Notes: generated from the sequence alone by a model not told the origin. Shown: positions 26,252-35,086, numbered from the stretch's first letter. The stretch: DNA of 61,604 nt from Clostridia bacterium (GCA_900754085.1 CAAEBO010000045.1:1-61604); one strand, 5' to 3'. Program-made: numbers and translations.

Positions 26252-26749
26252 ATGTCTGAAGACCAAAAAGTAGTATCTATTATAGATTATATAAACGAAA
26301 ATAATATATGTAATAAATACTTAAATAAGATAAACGATATAATTGGAAATAGTAATGTAGAAGTTTTAGCAAGAGTCAAAGATAAAGAATCTGCATTACA
26401 AAAAATGCAAGTAAGAAATTTTGCATTTGCAAACCAGATAAGTGATTTTATAGGATATATGCTAATTACAGACAAAATAGAAGATGTATATAAAATTAGA
26501 AATAAATTAAAAAATACATTTGGAAATTGTATAGAAGAAGATTATATAAAAAATCCTAAAAATGGATATCAAAGTATTCATTTAAATTATTTTGTAGAGA
26601 AAAATATTCCTCTAGAAATACAAATAAAAACTAAAAGAATGAAAATAGCACAAGACATAGTACATGATAAAATATATAAAAACTTTAAATTATCAGAAGA
26701 TTTAAGGAATGTATTAAGTCAATTAGCATTTTTAAAGATTTTAAAATAA
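26252..26749 (+). CDS. Small RelA/SpoT-synthetase-like domain protein, probably degenerate
   Basis: A 165-residue protein covering only the (p)ppGpp synthetase fold: ARVKDKESALQKM (R-K-S/K motif, 40-52), DFIGYML (65-71), NPKNGYQSIHLNY (101-113) and LEIQIKTKRMKIAQD (121-135). In active enzymes the second motif reads DxxGxR and the last ends near HWxYK. Here the Arg is Met70 and the Trp is missing, so alarmone synthesis is doubtful. No hydrolase, TGS or ACT domain. It could be a regulatory or toxin-type (ToxSAS-like) relative. It starts behind a strong AAAGGAGG. Confidence 0.75.
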   Translation: MSEDQKVVSIIDYINENNICNKYLNKINDIIGNSNVEVLARVKDKESALQKMQVRNFAFANQISDFIGYMLITDKIEDVYKIRNKLKNTFGNCIEEDYIKNPKNGYQSIHLNYFVEKNIPLEIQIKTKRMKIAQDIVHDKIYKNFKLSEDLRNVLSQLAFLKILK

Positions 26750-26791
26750 AAATATTAAACGCAAACGCTTAATAACAAAATATAACTTATA

Positions 26792-26826
26792 AAAAAGCAA
26801 TAAAGAGTATTCTTTATTGCTTTTTC
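26792..26826. terminator. Bidirectional terminator overlapping the spoVAE 3' end
   Basis: AAAAAGCAATAAAG at 26792-26805 pairs with CTTTATTGCTTTTT at 26812-26825, with A and T tracts on either side. The spoVAE stop at 26814-26816 lies in the stem, so one hairpin ends both convergent transcripts. Confidence 0.8.
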
Positions 26827-27209
26827 ATTTTTGGCTTGGCAATAAGTGAAGCTAAATAACCAAAGAAAATTGCAGCAGCAATTCCACCAGCAGCATTTTT
26901 TATACCACCAGTAAAAGCACCTAAAAGTCCAGAAGTTTTAACACCTTCTATTGCGCCTTTTGCTAAATTATAACCAAAACCAGTAAGAGGAACGGTAGCA
27001 CCAGCACCTGCAAAATCTACTAAATATTTGTATATACCAAGCCCACCTAAAATAACACCAAGTGTTACAAAAGAAACAAGAATTCTTGCAGGAGTTAATT
27101 TAGTTTTGTCTATTAAAATTTGTCCAATTACACATATTAAGCCTCCAACAACAAAAGCCTTTAATAATGAGCTCCATTCAAAAACTGCCATCCAATCTAT
27201 ATTACTCAT
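26814..27209 (-). CDS. spoVAE: Spore DPA-channel protein SpoVAE
   Basis: A 131-residue membrane protein with four hydrophobic helices and the family motif FAGAGATVPLTGFGYNLAKG at about residues 66-85. It is part of the SpoVA channel that loads dipicolinic acid and Ca2+ into the forespore and releases them at germination. It is the last gene of the minus-strand operon. An 88-nt gap without a gene separates it from spoVAD. Confidence 0.93.
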   Translation of the reverse strand: MSNIDWMAVFEWSSLLKAFVVGGLICVIGQILIDKTKLTPARILVSFVTLGVILGGLGIYKYLVDFAGAGATVPLTGFGYNLAKGAIEGVKTSGLLGAFTGGIKNAAGGIAAAIFFGYLASLIAKPKMKKQ

Positions 27210-27297
27210 AAAATCTCCTCCAATAATTACGATTTATACAGCAAAATTAACTGCATATGCAACTTTTTATACTGCAAATCTCTTTAAAAGTTATGCT

Positions 27298-28302
27298 TTA
27301 TATTTCGATACTAATAGCATGGGCAATACCAGGAATACTTTCACCTTGTTGTGAAGATGTAGCATTCATTAAGGCTCCGGTGGCTATTAATAATATTTTT
27401 TTATATTTTTTTGTTTGTAACATATTAAATAAATAACCAGAAAAAACTGTACCGCAACAAGCACAACCACTTCCACCGGAATGAGTATCTTGTGTTTCTT
27501 TATCAAAAATTAAAACACCACAATCATTATAATTAGACTTTATGTTATAACCTTTGGTTTGTGCGAGTTCTATTAATATTTCTTTTCCCACATGACCTAA
27601 GTCACCAGTTATTATTGCGTCATAATAACTAGGTTTTCTACCTGTATCGGTTAAGTGTGTAATTAAGGTATCCAATGCAGCAGGTGCCATTGCAGCTCCC
27701 ATATTATTGCCATCTTTAATACCCATATCTATAATTTTTCCAGGAGTAAAGTGTGTTATAAAAGGACCACTACCACTAGAAGATAAAATTGCAGAGCCAG
27801 CGCCAGTAACAGTCCATTGGGAAGATTGTGGCCTTTGATTTCCTAGCTCTAATGGAAACCTAAATTGCTTTTCAGCGCTACAAAAATGACTAGAGGCACC
27901 ACAAATAACATTATTAGCAGCACCACTATCTATAAAGATAGAGCCCACACCTAAACCTTCAACAAAAGTAGAGCAAGCACCAAAAATACCTATAAAAGGA
28001 ATATTTAAATCACGAAGTCCAAAACTAGAAGATATACACTGGTTTAATAAATCACCTGCAAAACAATAATCTATACTAGAAGCGGGAAGATTTGATTTTT
28101 TTATTGCAGAATAAAAAGTTTCCTTTAAAATTTTACTTTCAGCCTTTTCCCAAGTTTTTTCTCCCCAGAATTCATCTTCTAAACATTTATCAAAATATTT
28201 AGCAAGAGGTCCTTCTGCTTCTTTTGGACCAACAATACATGCGGTATCTAGTATTGTTGGAAGATTTGTGAATTTTATAGTTTGTTTTCCTAACTTTTCC
28301 AA
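27298..28302 (-). CDS. spoVAD: Spore DPA-binding protein SpoVAD
   Basis: A 334-residue thiolase-fold protein. The start is TTG at 28302 behind AAGGAGATGA. DYCFAGDLLNQCISSSFGLR, GACSTFVEGL and the C-terminal GCACCGTVFSGYLF, followed by GESIPGIAHAISI, match SpoVAD. It is an inner-membrane-associated soluble protein that binds dipicolinic acid and guides it to the SpoVAC channel. It follows spoVAC by 12 nt. Confidence 0.95.
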   Translation of the reverse strand: MEKLGKQTIKFTNLPTILDTACIVGPKEAEGPLAKYFDKCLEDEFWGEKTWEKAESKILKETFYSAIKKSNLPASSIDYCFAGDLLNQCISSSFGLRDLNIPFIGIFGACSTFVEGLGVGSIFIDSGAANNVICGASSHFCSAEKQFRFPLELGNQRPQSSQWTVTGAGSAILSSSGSGPFITHFTPGKIIDMGIKDGNNMGAAMAPAALDTLITHLTDTGRKPSYYDAIITGDLGHVGKEILIELAQTKGYNIKSNYNDCGVLIFDKETQDTHSGGSGCACCGTVFSGYLFNMLQTKKYKKILLIATGALMNATSSQQGESIPGIAHAISIEI

Positions 28303-28314
28303 AAAATCATCTCC

Positions 28315-28779
28315 TTATGCTAAAGTAATACCTTGAGTATTAAAAATAAGGTATATAATTCCAACAAGGATAGAACTACAAATACCAAAAACCAAGACAG
28401 GACCAGCAATAGTAAACATTTTACTACCAACTCCCATAACATAACCTTCAGATTTATATTCTATAGAGGGTGCAACAATTGAATTAGCAAAACCAGTAAT
28501 AGGAACTAAAGAACCAGCACCTGCAAATTTACCTATTTTGTTAAATATATTTAAACCAGTTAAGAAAGCACTAAGGCCAATTAAAATAATAGAAGCAATA
28601 GTTCCAGATGTTGCATCATCTAAACCGCGTGCTTTGCAGATAAGTAGAATAATTTGTCCAAAGGTACAAATTAAACCTCCTACCCAAAATGCGTTAAAAC
28701 AATTTTTTAATATAGGTGAATTGGGAGATTTTTTATCTACATATTCTTGATATTTTTTTTGCGTTTCTATAGGTTGCAT
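28315..28779 (-). CDS. spoVAC: Spore mechanosensitive DPA channel protein SpoVAC
   Basis: A 154-residue membrane protein with several hydrophobic helices and FAGAGSLVPITGFANSIVAP, the motif shared with SpoVAE. In B. subtilis SpoVAC acts as a mechanosensitive channel for DPA. The ATG has AAAGGAG upstream. It lies 12 nt downstream of the dodecin gene in the same orientation, so the operon is dodecin-spoVAC-spoVAD-spoVAE. Confidence 0.95.
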   Translation of the reverse strand: MQPIETQKKYQEYVDKKSPNSPILKNCFNAFWVGGLICTFGQIILLICKARGLDDATSGTIASIILIGLSAFLTGLNIFNKIGKFAGAGSLVPITGFANSIVAPSIEYKSEGYVMGVGSKMFTIAGPVLVFGICSSILVGIIYLIFNTQGITLA

Positions 28780-28791
28780 AAAAACTCCTTT

Positions 28792-29004
28792 CTATTCATT
28801 TGAATGATCAATAAAAAAAGTAAGTTCGATTTCAGCAAAATATTCTACAATTTTTCCATCTTGAATATTTGCAGTTTGATCTATAACTTTAACCTCTGAT
28901 ATATAATTTATCGTTTTAGAAGCCTCGTTAATAGTTTGTACTATAGCATCTTTCCAAGATATATTAGAAGATCCTCTAACACGAATATGTTTTTCAACAG
29001 TCAT
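28792..29004 (-). CDS. Dodecin-family protein heading the spoVA operon
   Basis: A 70-residue protein of dodecin length with RGSSNISWKDAIVQTINEAS followed by KTINYISEVKV, then an EIELTFFI strand. Dodecins form hollow dodecamers that store flavins or related ligands. The Trp that normally stacks the flavin (in a GLRW-like segment) is replaced here (ISEVKV), so the ligand may differ. GGAGGTATTACTAA before the ATG gives a strong start. It is the first gene of the spore-specific operon, which suggests forespore expression. Confidence 0.85.
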   Translation of the reverse strand: MTVEKHIRVRGSSNISWKDAIVQTINEASKTINYISEVKVIDQTANIQDGKIVEYFAEIELTFFIDHSNE

Positions 29005-29115
29005 TTAGTAATACCTCCTATAAATAAAATTAGTAATATTTTTTACAATTAATTTAATTTTATACAGGAAAATGGTATAATGTATAAAGTTATAAAAGGA
29101 AAGGAAAAATACTTT

Positions 29116-30417
29116 ATGAAAATAGATTTTGCACGAAATATTGCATTAAAAATAATATATGAAGTAAATGCAAAACAAGCATATTCAAACATTGTTTTAG
29201 ATAAATATATTAATGAGAACAGAGATAAGTTAAGTAATTTGGACATTAACTTTATTTCTGAATTAGTATATGGTGTTATAACTTGGAAATTAACATTGGA
29301 ACAAATAATTCAAAAATATTCAAAAACAAAAATAAAGAAAATGTCAGATTGGGTAAAGAACATACTATACTTAGGAAGTTACCAAATAATCTTTTTAGAT
29401 AAAGTACCAAAATCTGCAGCAGTAAATGAAAGTGTTAATTTATGCAAAAAATATAATTTTAAATCTGCAAATTTTGTAAATGCAATTTTAAGAAAAATAA
29501 GTAAAGAAGATTATGCAGAAATTGATAATATAACAGATAGTATAACTAAAATTAGTTTAAAATATTCTATTCCAGAATGGATGGTAAAAAAGTTTTTTTC
29601 TGAATATGGTGAAAATAAAACAGAAGAAATTTGTAAGAATTTAAACTTAAGACCAAATATGTCTGTAAGACTAAATAGTTTAAAAGAGAAAATAGGAATA
29701 GGGGATAAAGGAATTTTAGAAGATTTTAGAGTAGTTACAAAAACTAAAAATATTATTAAGACAAAAGAATATGAGGAAGGATATATAACTCTTCAAGATG
29801 AAGCAGCAGGTTTAAGTAGTTTTGTTTTAAGCCCCAAAAAAGGAGATATTGTACTAGATGCGTGTAGTGCTCCTGGCGGAAAGACAACATATTTAGCAGA
29901 ATTAATGCAAAATGAAGGTAAAATTATAGCATGGGATATTTACGAAGAAAGATTAAAGCAAGTTAAGCAAAATGCTAAAAGGCTTGGTATAAATATTATA
30001 GAAACACAAGTAAATGATGCAACTATTTTAAAAGAAGAATTAAAAAATAAATTTGATAAAATATTACTAGATGTACCATGCCTTGGTTTAGGAGTAATTA
30101 GAAGAAAGCCAGATATAAAATGGAACAGAAAAGAAGAAGATATTAACGAAATTGCTGATATTCAATACAAAATATTAAAAACATGTGCAAATTATTTAAA
30201 AAAGGACGGAGTTTTAGTATATTCTACATGTAGTATGCTAAAAGAAGAAAATGAGCTAATAATAAATAAATTTTTACAAGAAGATAATTTTATAACTATA
30301 AATATAGAAGAAAAAATTCCTAAAGAATTTTATAAAATAACAAAAAACAATATGGTGCAATTTTTGCCAAGCGAAAAACATGATGGATTTTTTATAGCAA
30401 TGCTAAAAAGAAAATAA
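29116..30417 (+). CDS. rsmB: 16S rRNA m5C967 methyltransferase RsmB
   Basis: A 433-residue protein. A NusB-like RNA-binding domain (about 1-130) precedes the Rossmann methyltransferase domain with SAM loop DACSAPGGKTTYLAE, the motif DVPCLGLG (Pro-Cys) and the catalytic Cys in YSTCSM. The start at 29116 is chosen because the earlier ATG at 29080 overlaps a TATAAT -10 box. It methylates C967 of 16S rRNA using SAM. It is divergent from the dodecin-spoVA operon. Confidence 0.92.
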   Translation: MKIDFARNIALKIIYEVNAKQAYSNIVLDKYINENRDKLSNLDINFISELVYGVITWKLTLEQIIQKYSKTKIKKMSDWVKNILYLGSYQIIFLDKVPKSAAVNESVNLCKKYNFKSANFVNAILRKISKEDYAEIDNITDSITKISLKYSIPEWMVKKFFSEYGENKTEEICKNLNLRPNMSVRLNSLKEKIGIGDKGILEDFRVVTKTKNIIKTKEYEEGYITLQDEAAGLSSFVLSPKKGDIVLDACSAPGGKTTYLAELMQNEGKIIAWDIYEERLKQVKQNAKRLGINIIETQVNDATILKEELKNKFDKILLDVPCLGLGVIRRKPDIKWNRKEEDINEIADIQYKILKTCANYLKKDGVLVYSTCSMLKEENELIINKFLQEDNFITINIEEKIPKEFYKITKNNMVQFLPSEKHDGFFIAMLKRK

Positions 30418-30470
30418 AAACAGCTATATTACGATAATATTACATTAATATTATGTTTAAATTAAACACC

Positions 30471-30498
30471 TTGACTTTTTTACATAAACATATAAAAT
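30471..30498 (+). promoter_or_regulatory. Sigma-A promoter of the prepilin-like gene
   Basis: TTGACT at 30471-30476, a 16-nt spacer and TAAAAT at 30493-30498. It gives a leader of about 60 nt to the start at 30564. Confidence 0.55.
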
Positions 30499-30563
30499 AT
30501 TGGTATATAAAAACAGTAAAAGTGCTACGCACAATATATATACAAAAGAAGGGAGACGTTTAT

Positions 30564-30974
30564 ATGTTAAATAAAGTAAAAGAAGAAAAAGGAATAACAT
30601 TAGTTGTTTTAATAATTACAATAATTATATTACTATGTTTAGCAGGAGTTATAGTATATTTAGTATTTGGTCAAGATGGATTAAAAGGTAAAGATAATGC
30701 TTTAGAAGCTGAAAGAGATAAAGCATATGCAAAAGATATAGTAACTATGGCATTAAAAGTAGTAGAAAAAGATAGAGAGCAAATGAATGTTAATGGTTTA
30801 GTACAAACTAATACAAATCCAGATGTTATAGATGCAGTAGTAAAAACAATAGATAAGTCTTCAAATTTTAAAGAGGGTGCAGACGGAAGTTCTGTAGAGT
30901 ATGTAACAAATAGTGGAGATAAATATATTGTTAAAGTAGATACTAAAAGTTTAAAAGTTCAAGAAGTAAACTAA
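30564..30974 (+). CDS. Type IV prepilin-like protein, unusual class
   Basis: A 136-residue protein starting at ATG 30564 behind GGGAGACG. The leader MLNKVKEEKG is followed by GITLVVLIITIIILLCLAGV, a prepilin-type hydrophobic helix. The Glu normally at position +5 of mature pilins is absent (Val). The remaining 100 residues form a soluble head without Cys. This GITL-type leader occurs on many secreted proteins of gut Clostridia. No pilus ATPase or prepilin peptidase is nearby, so its partner system lies elsewhere. Confidence 0.75.
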   Translation: MLNKVKEEKGITLVVLIITIIILLCLAGVIVYLVFGQDGLKGKDNALEAERDKAYAKDIVTMALKVVEKDREQMNVNGLVQTNTNPDVIDAVVKTIDKSSNFKEGADGSSVEYVTNSGDKYIVKVDTKSLKVQEVN

Positions 30975-30979
30975 AGAAA

Positions 30980-31006
30980 AGGCATATACACTAGTTGTAT
31001 ATGCCT
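30980..31006. repeat. 11-bp perfect hairpin after the prepilin-like gene
   Basis: AGGCATATACA at 30980-30990 pairs exactly with TGTATATGCCT at 30996-31006. It is followed by A and not T, so it is not a standard plus-strand terminator and might instead be a processing or stability hairpin. Confidence 0.55.
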
Positions 31007-31038
31007 AAAAAAATGTTAATAAAAAGGAGCAGATATAT

Positions 31039-31950
31039 ATGAATATAGGAATAGATATAGGTGGAAGTCATGTAGGTGTAGGACTTGTAGGGTCAAGTGG
31101 AAAGATAATAAACAAAAAAGAAGTAGATATAACAGAAAAAGATAAAAAGAATATAGAAAAGATGATAACAAATACTATAATAAATTTTATAAAGCAAATT
31201 TTAAAAGAACAAGATATAGAAGCTAATGAAATTGGCTATGTAGGAATTGCATCACCAGGTACAATAGAAAATAATTGTATATATAATGTAGTTAACTTAG
31301 GATTAGAAAAATTAGATATAGCTAAAACTATTAAAAAAGAATTTAATTTAGAAGTAAAAATAAAAAATGATGCAAAATGCGCAGGAATTGCAGAAAGTAT
31401 GTATGGAAGTACAAAATTTGTGCAAGATAATATATATTTGTGTTTAGGAACAGGAATAGGAGGAGCAGCATTTATAAATAATAAATTAGTAGAACCAAGG
31501 TACAAATCTGGAATGGAATTTGGACACATGATAATTGATAAAGATGGAAGAGAATGTAGATGTGGAAGCAAAGGATGTTTCGAAAAATATTGCTCTATGA
31601 AAACATTAAAAAGAGAAATTATAGAAACTTTAGAATTAGATAAAAATGATACAGGTGCAAATATTGTAAACGAGATTAGAAAACATATAGATGATTTAAG
31701 AATAAGACCTTTAATAAAAGAATATGTAGAGTATTTAGCAATAGGAATATCTAATTTAATAAATATATTCGAGCCAGAAGTTGTATGTATTGGGGGAAGT
31801 TTTGTATTTATAGGTGACTTAATTATTCCGAAATTAAAAAAGGAAATTCAAGATAAAAAATTATTATTTAATCCAAGAAAAGATGTAAATATAGTGCTTG
31901 CAACACTAAGCAATGATGCAGGAATAATAGGGGCAGCAAGCTTATTATAG
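31039..31950 (+). CDS. ROK-family sugar kinase (glucokinase-like)
   Basis: A 303-residue protein with the ATP motif DIGGSHVGVGLV, the substrate motif EFGHM, and the ROK zinc motif CRCGSKGCFEKYC (about residues 174-186). The second phosphate loop is LGTGIGGAAF. It probably phosphorylates glucose or a related hexose; regulation by an N-terminal HTH is absent. It lies alone between the prepilin-like gene and walR. Confidence 0.88.
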   Translation: MNIGIDIGGSHVGVGLVGSSGKIINKKEVDITEKDKKNIEKMITNTIINFIKQILKEQDIEANEIGYVGIASPGTIENNCIYNVVNLGLEKLDIAKTIKKEFNLEVKIKNDAKCAGIAESMYGSTKFVQDNIYLCLGTGIGGAAFINNKLVEPRYKSGMEFGHMIIDKDGRECRCGSKGCFEKYCSMKTLKREIIETLELDKNDTGANIVNEIRKHIDDLRIRPLIKEYVEYLAIGISNLINIFEPEVVCIGGSFVFIGDLIIPKLKKEIQDKKLLFNPRKDVNIVLATLSNDAGIIGAASLL

Positions 31951-31967
31951 AAAAATTACTTAAATAC

Positions 31968-31996
31968 TTGTACAAACTTTAAGATTGTGATATAAA
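31968..31996 (+). promoter_or_regulatory. Sigma-A promoter of walR
   Basis: TTGTAC at 31968-31973, a 17-nt spacer and TATAAA at 31991-31996. The predicted transcript start near 32003 rules out the ATG at 31999 and supports the GTG at 32032. Confidence 0.6.
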
Positions 31997-32031
31997 ATAT
32001 GTATGAATATTATAGGAGAGGTGGAACATTT

Positions 32032-32760
32032 GTGGAAGGCGAAGTAAGTAACGAGAAAAAAACAATATTAATTGTGGATGACGAACAACCAATAATTGAT
32101 ATGTTAGTATATAATTTAGAAAAAGAAGGATATAACACATTAGAGGCAACAGATGGAGAAAAAGCAGTAGACATTGCTTTAAATAATACACCTGACTTAA
32201 TATTATTAGATATTATGATACCTAAAATGGATGGGTTATCTGTATGCAAAAGAATAAGACATAATTTAAATGTTCCAATTATAATGTTAAGTGCAAAAGG
32301 TGAAGAAATAGACAAAATATTAGGTTTAGAATTAGGAGCAGATGATTATATTACAAAACCTTTTAGCATAAGGGAGTTAATGGCAAGAATAAAGGCTAAC
32401 CTAAGAAAAGGAAAAGGTAGCTACGAAGAAGGCAAAATAGAAGCAAATACTAATAAAATTGTTGTAGGAAATTTACAATTGGATATAGATAAATTCGAAA
32501 CTAGAGTAAAGAATAAAGTTGTTGACTTAACATTAAGAGAATTTGAAGTATTAAAATATTTAGCAAATCAATTAGGACAAGTTGTAACAAGGGAAACTTT
32601 ATTAGAAAAAGTATGGGGATATGAATATTATGGTGACATAAGAACTGTAGATGTTACTGTAAGAAGAATTAGAGAAAAAATAGAAGAAGATACATCTAAC
32701 CCAAAAATTTTAATAACAAAAAGAGGAGTAGGTTATTATATAGCCACAGGTGATAAATAA
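32032..32760 (+). CDS. walR: WalR-like OmpR-family response regulator
   Basis: A 242-residue protein starting at GTG 32032 behind GGAGAGGTGG. Receiver: D16-D17, phospho-acceptor D60 (LLDIMIPKMDG) and K109 (YITKPF). The winged-helix effector has TLREFEVLKYL and RTVDVTVRRIREK. Identity with the cell-wall regulator WalR/YycF is high over the receiver. In Firmicutes WalR controls wall hydrolases. The kinase gene follows after about 200 nt, so the assignment is strong but the regulon is inferred. Confidence 0.8.
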   Translation: MEGEVSNEKKTILIVDDEQPIIDMLVYNLEKEGYNTLEATDGEKAVDIALNNTPDLILLDIMIPKMDGLSVCKRIRHNLNVPIIMLSAKGEEIDKILGLELGADDYITKPFSIRELMARIKANLRKGKGSYEEGKIEANTNKIVVGNLQLDIDKFETRVKNKVVDLTLREFEVLKYLANQLGQVVTRETLLEKVWGYEYYGDIRTVDVTVRRIREKIEEDTSNPKILITKRGVGYYIATGDK

Positions 32761-32790
32761 AATTTAAATAAGTTGCTAAAACAAAAAATT

Positions 32791-32841
32791 AAAATCGTCG
32801 GTTAAAATATACAGTATTTAGTCTATTTTACTGGCGATTTT
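32791..32841 (+). terminator. Hairpin between walR and walK
   Basis: AAAATCGTCGGTTAAAAT at 32791-32808 pairs with ATTTTACTGGCGATTTT at 32825-32841 (two G-T wobbles and one bulge). The T-rich continuation suggests partial termination. The kinase would then be made at lower level or from a separate promoter. Confidence 0.5.
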
Positions 32842-32958
32842 ATTATAATTAATATAAGTTTGCAAAAATTAAATAATAAAGTATTTTAGTATAGTAGAAT
32901 TATTGTAAATGCGATATATATTTGCTAAAATATTTAAGTATTTAGTAAGGAGTAATAA

Positions 32959-34461
32959 ATGATAAAGAATATACAATTAAAAATAGTTTTAATATTTTTT
33001 ATATTGGGTATGTTTACAATTATTGGTTTAGGTTTCTTTTTTACAAATTCATTAGAAGCTATAAATGTAGCTATTAATACTGCAGAAGTTACAGATGTTA
33101 TAAACATAAATATAAGTAATGTAAAATTAATACTCATGATTTCACTATTAGTTTTAGGAGCAATAAGTATTATAGTAGGAATATTTCTTTCTAAAACAGT
33201 AGTAAAGCCAATAGATAAATTAATAAAGAATGCAGAAAAATTAACATCAAAAGAAAAAAGTAAACATATAAGAAGTAAAAATGAAATAGATAATTTAGCA
33301 GATACATTTGAAGAAATGACAACAAAACTTCAAGAAAATCTATCTGAAATATCTACACAAAAAAAGCAAATGGAAACAATACTTATTCATATGAGTGATG
33401 GTATAATTGCGTTTAATATGGAAGGAAAAGTTATACTTATAAACCCAGCTGCAACAAGAGCTTTATCTATTATGGATGAAGAAACAAATTTTGAAACAAT
33501 ATTTAAAAATGTAAATTTAAATATAAATATGGAAAAAATTATTTACTTAGAAGATTGGACATCATCTGAGCAAAAAGTTAAAGTAAAAGATAAATATTTA
33601 AATTTAGCATTTGAGATTTTAAAAGATGAAAAAGATAGACCATCTGGTGTAATGGTGCTTATACAAGATATAACAGAACATGTAAAACTAGATAATATGA
33701 GAAAAGAATTTGTGGCAGATGTTTCTCACGAACTTAAAACACCTATTACATCAATTATGGGATATGCAGATACTTTATTAGAAACAGAGCATGACAAAGA
33801 AATAGAAACTAAGTTTTTAGGCGTAATATCTTCAGAAGCAAAAAGAATGTCTAAATTGGTAACAGATTTATTATCACTTTCAAGGTTTGATAATAATAAA
33901 ACAAATATAGTAAAAGAAGAATTCGATTTGGGTGAGCTTGCTAAAAAGTGCCAAGAGAAGCTTCAAATAGAAATAGATAAAAAGCAACTTAAAGTAAACT
34001 GCTTAGTTACAGCAAATGTTCCACCTGTATATGCAGAAAAAGATGGAATAGAAAGAGTTATAATAAACATATTGTCAAATAGTATAAAATATACTAATGA
34101 AAAAGGTACTATTAATATATATGTAGGTTTTGTATATAATGATGCTTATATTAAATGTATAGATACAGGAATGGGAATACCAGAAGAGGATTTAGAAAGA
34201 ATTTTTGAAAGATTTTATAGGGTGGACAAAGCTAGAACAAGAGAAATGGGTGGAACAGGTTTAGGACTATCCATAGCAAAAGAAATTTTAGACAGAAATA
34301 ACGGAACTATAGATATTAAAAGTAAATTAAACGAAGGAACAGAAGTTGTAATAAGAATCCCTACAAAAACTAATAATAAATTTATCCTAAAGGAGGAAGA
34401 AAAATTAAATGAGGGAAAAAACAGTAGGAAGCCAAATAACCAGGAAACAAAAAATAATTAA
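32959..34461 (+). CDS. walK: WalK-like sensor histidine kinase
   Basis: A 500-residue membrane kinase. Two membrane helices (about 5-27 and 56-77) enclose a short outer loop of about 28 residues, so no extracellular sensor domain. HAMP (about 78-130), PAS (about 135-240), HisKA with H257 in VSHELKTPITSI, and HATPase with NILSNSIKYT and GTGLGLSIAKEI. It probably phosphorylates the preceding WalR. No yycH/yycI regulators follow; the next gene, lepB, starts inside its 3' end. Confidence 0.83.
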   Translation: MIKNIQLKIVLIFFILGMFTIIGLGFFFTNSLEAINVAINTAEVTDVININISNVKLILMISLLVLGAISIIVGIFLSKTVVKPIDKLIKNAEKLTSKEKSKHIRSKNEIDNLADTFEEMTTKLQENLSEISTQKKQMETILIHMSDGIIAFNMEGKVILINPAATRALSIMDEETNFETIFKNVNLNINMEKIIYLEDWTSSEQKVKVKDKYLNLAFEILKDEKDRPSGVMVLIQDITEHVKLDNMRKEFVADVSHELKTPITSIMGYADTLLETEHDKEIETKFLGVISSEAKRMSKLVTDLLSLSRFDNNKTNIVKEEFDLGELAKKCQEKLQIEIDKKQLKVNCLVTANVPPVYAEKDGIERVIINILSNSIKYTNEKGTINIYVGFVYNDAYIKCIDTGMGIPEEDLERIFERFYRVDKARTREMGGTGLGLSIAKEILDRNNGTIDIKSKLNEGTEVVIRIPTKTNNKFILKEEEKLNEGKNSRKPNNQETKNN

Positions 34462-35086
34462 AGAAATAGTAAGTTGGGTTATTTGTATTGTAATTGCAGT
34501 TATATTAGCTTTACTAATAAAATACTTTGTATTAACACCAACAGTAGTAAAGCAAAAGTCAATGTATCCTACATTAGAAGAAAATCAAAGATTAATTTTA
34601 AATAGATTAGGAAGAACGCTAAAAAAGATGCCTGAAAGAGGAGATATAATTACTTTCGAGGCACCATCAAATACATATAGAACAGAGGAAGATACAGATC
34701 TTTCTAACCCAGTAGCAGTTTATGAATATAGTGAAAAAAGCTTTTTAGATAGTTTTAAATATAATGTATTAGAAATAGGAAAAGTAAGTTATATAAAAAG
34801 AGTTATAGGTTTACCAGGTGAACATATACAAATAAAAGATGGCAAAGTATATGTAAACGAAGAAGAATTAGAAGAAGATTATTTGCAACCAGGAATTGTT
34901 ACAGATAATTCGGAAGGAATATTTTATGATATTGTAGTGCCAGAAAACACAGTGTTTGCAATGGGAGATAATAGAAATTCTAGTGTGGACTGTAGAGCTT
35001 TTGGTTGTATACCATTAGAAAAAATAGAGGGAAATGTATTACTTAGATTTTGGCCATTAAATAAGTTTGGAAAAGTAGAAGATTAG
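34409..35086 (+). CDS. lepB: Signal peptidase I
   Basis: A 225-residue membrane protein with one N-terminal helix (about 20-41). Catalytic Ser51 in KQKSMYPTL and the general-base Lys130 in YIKRVIGLPGE are present, followed by MGDNRNSSVDCRAFG. It removes signal peptides from exported proteins at the outer face of the membrane. The ATG has AAGGAGG and overlaps the walK 3' end by 53 nt, so the two frames share real coding sequence. Confidence 0.94.
   Translation: MREKTVGSQITRKQKIIKEIVSWVICIVIAVILALLIKYFVLTPTVVKQKSMYPTLEENQRLILNRLGRTLKKMPERGDIITFEAPSNTYRTEEDTDLSNPVAVYEYSEKSFLDSFKYNVLEIGKVSYIKRVIGLPGEHIQIKDGKVYVNEEELEEDYLQPGIVTDNSEGIFYDIVVPENTVFAMGDNRNSSVDCRAFGCIPLEKIEGNVLLRFWPLNKFGKVED

Noticed and set aside
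27028..27354. Plus-strand reading frame opposite spoVAE/spoVAD
   Set aside because: Shadow of confirmed spoVA genes; no ribosome-binding site and no recognisable product.
29005..29079. Sigma-G-type promoter before the dodecin-spoVA operon
   Set aside because: A TGTATA and an AATATTA can be found on the minus strand, but the spacing (about 20 nt) and -10 match are too poor to claim.
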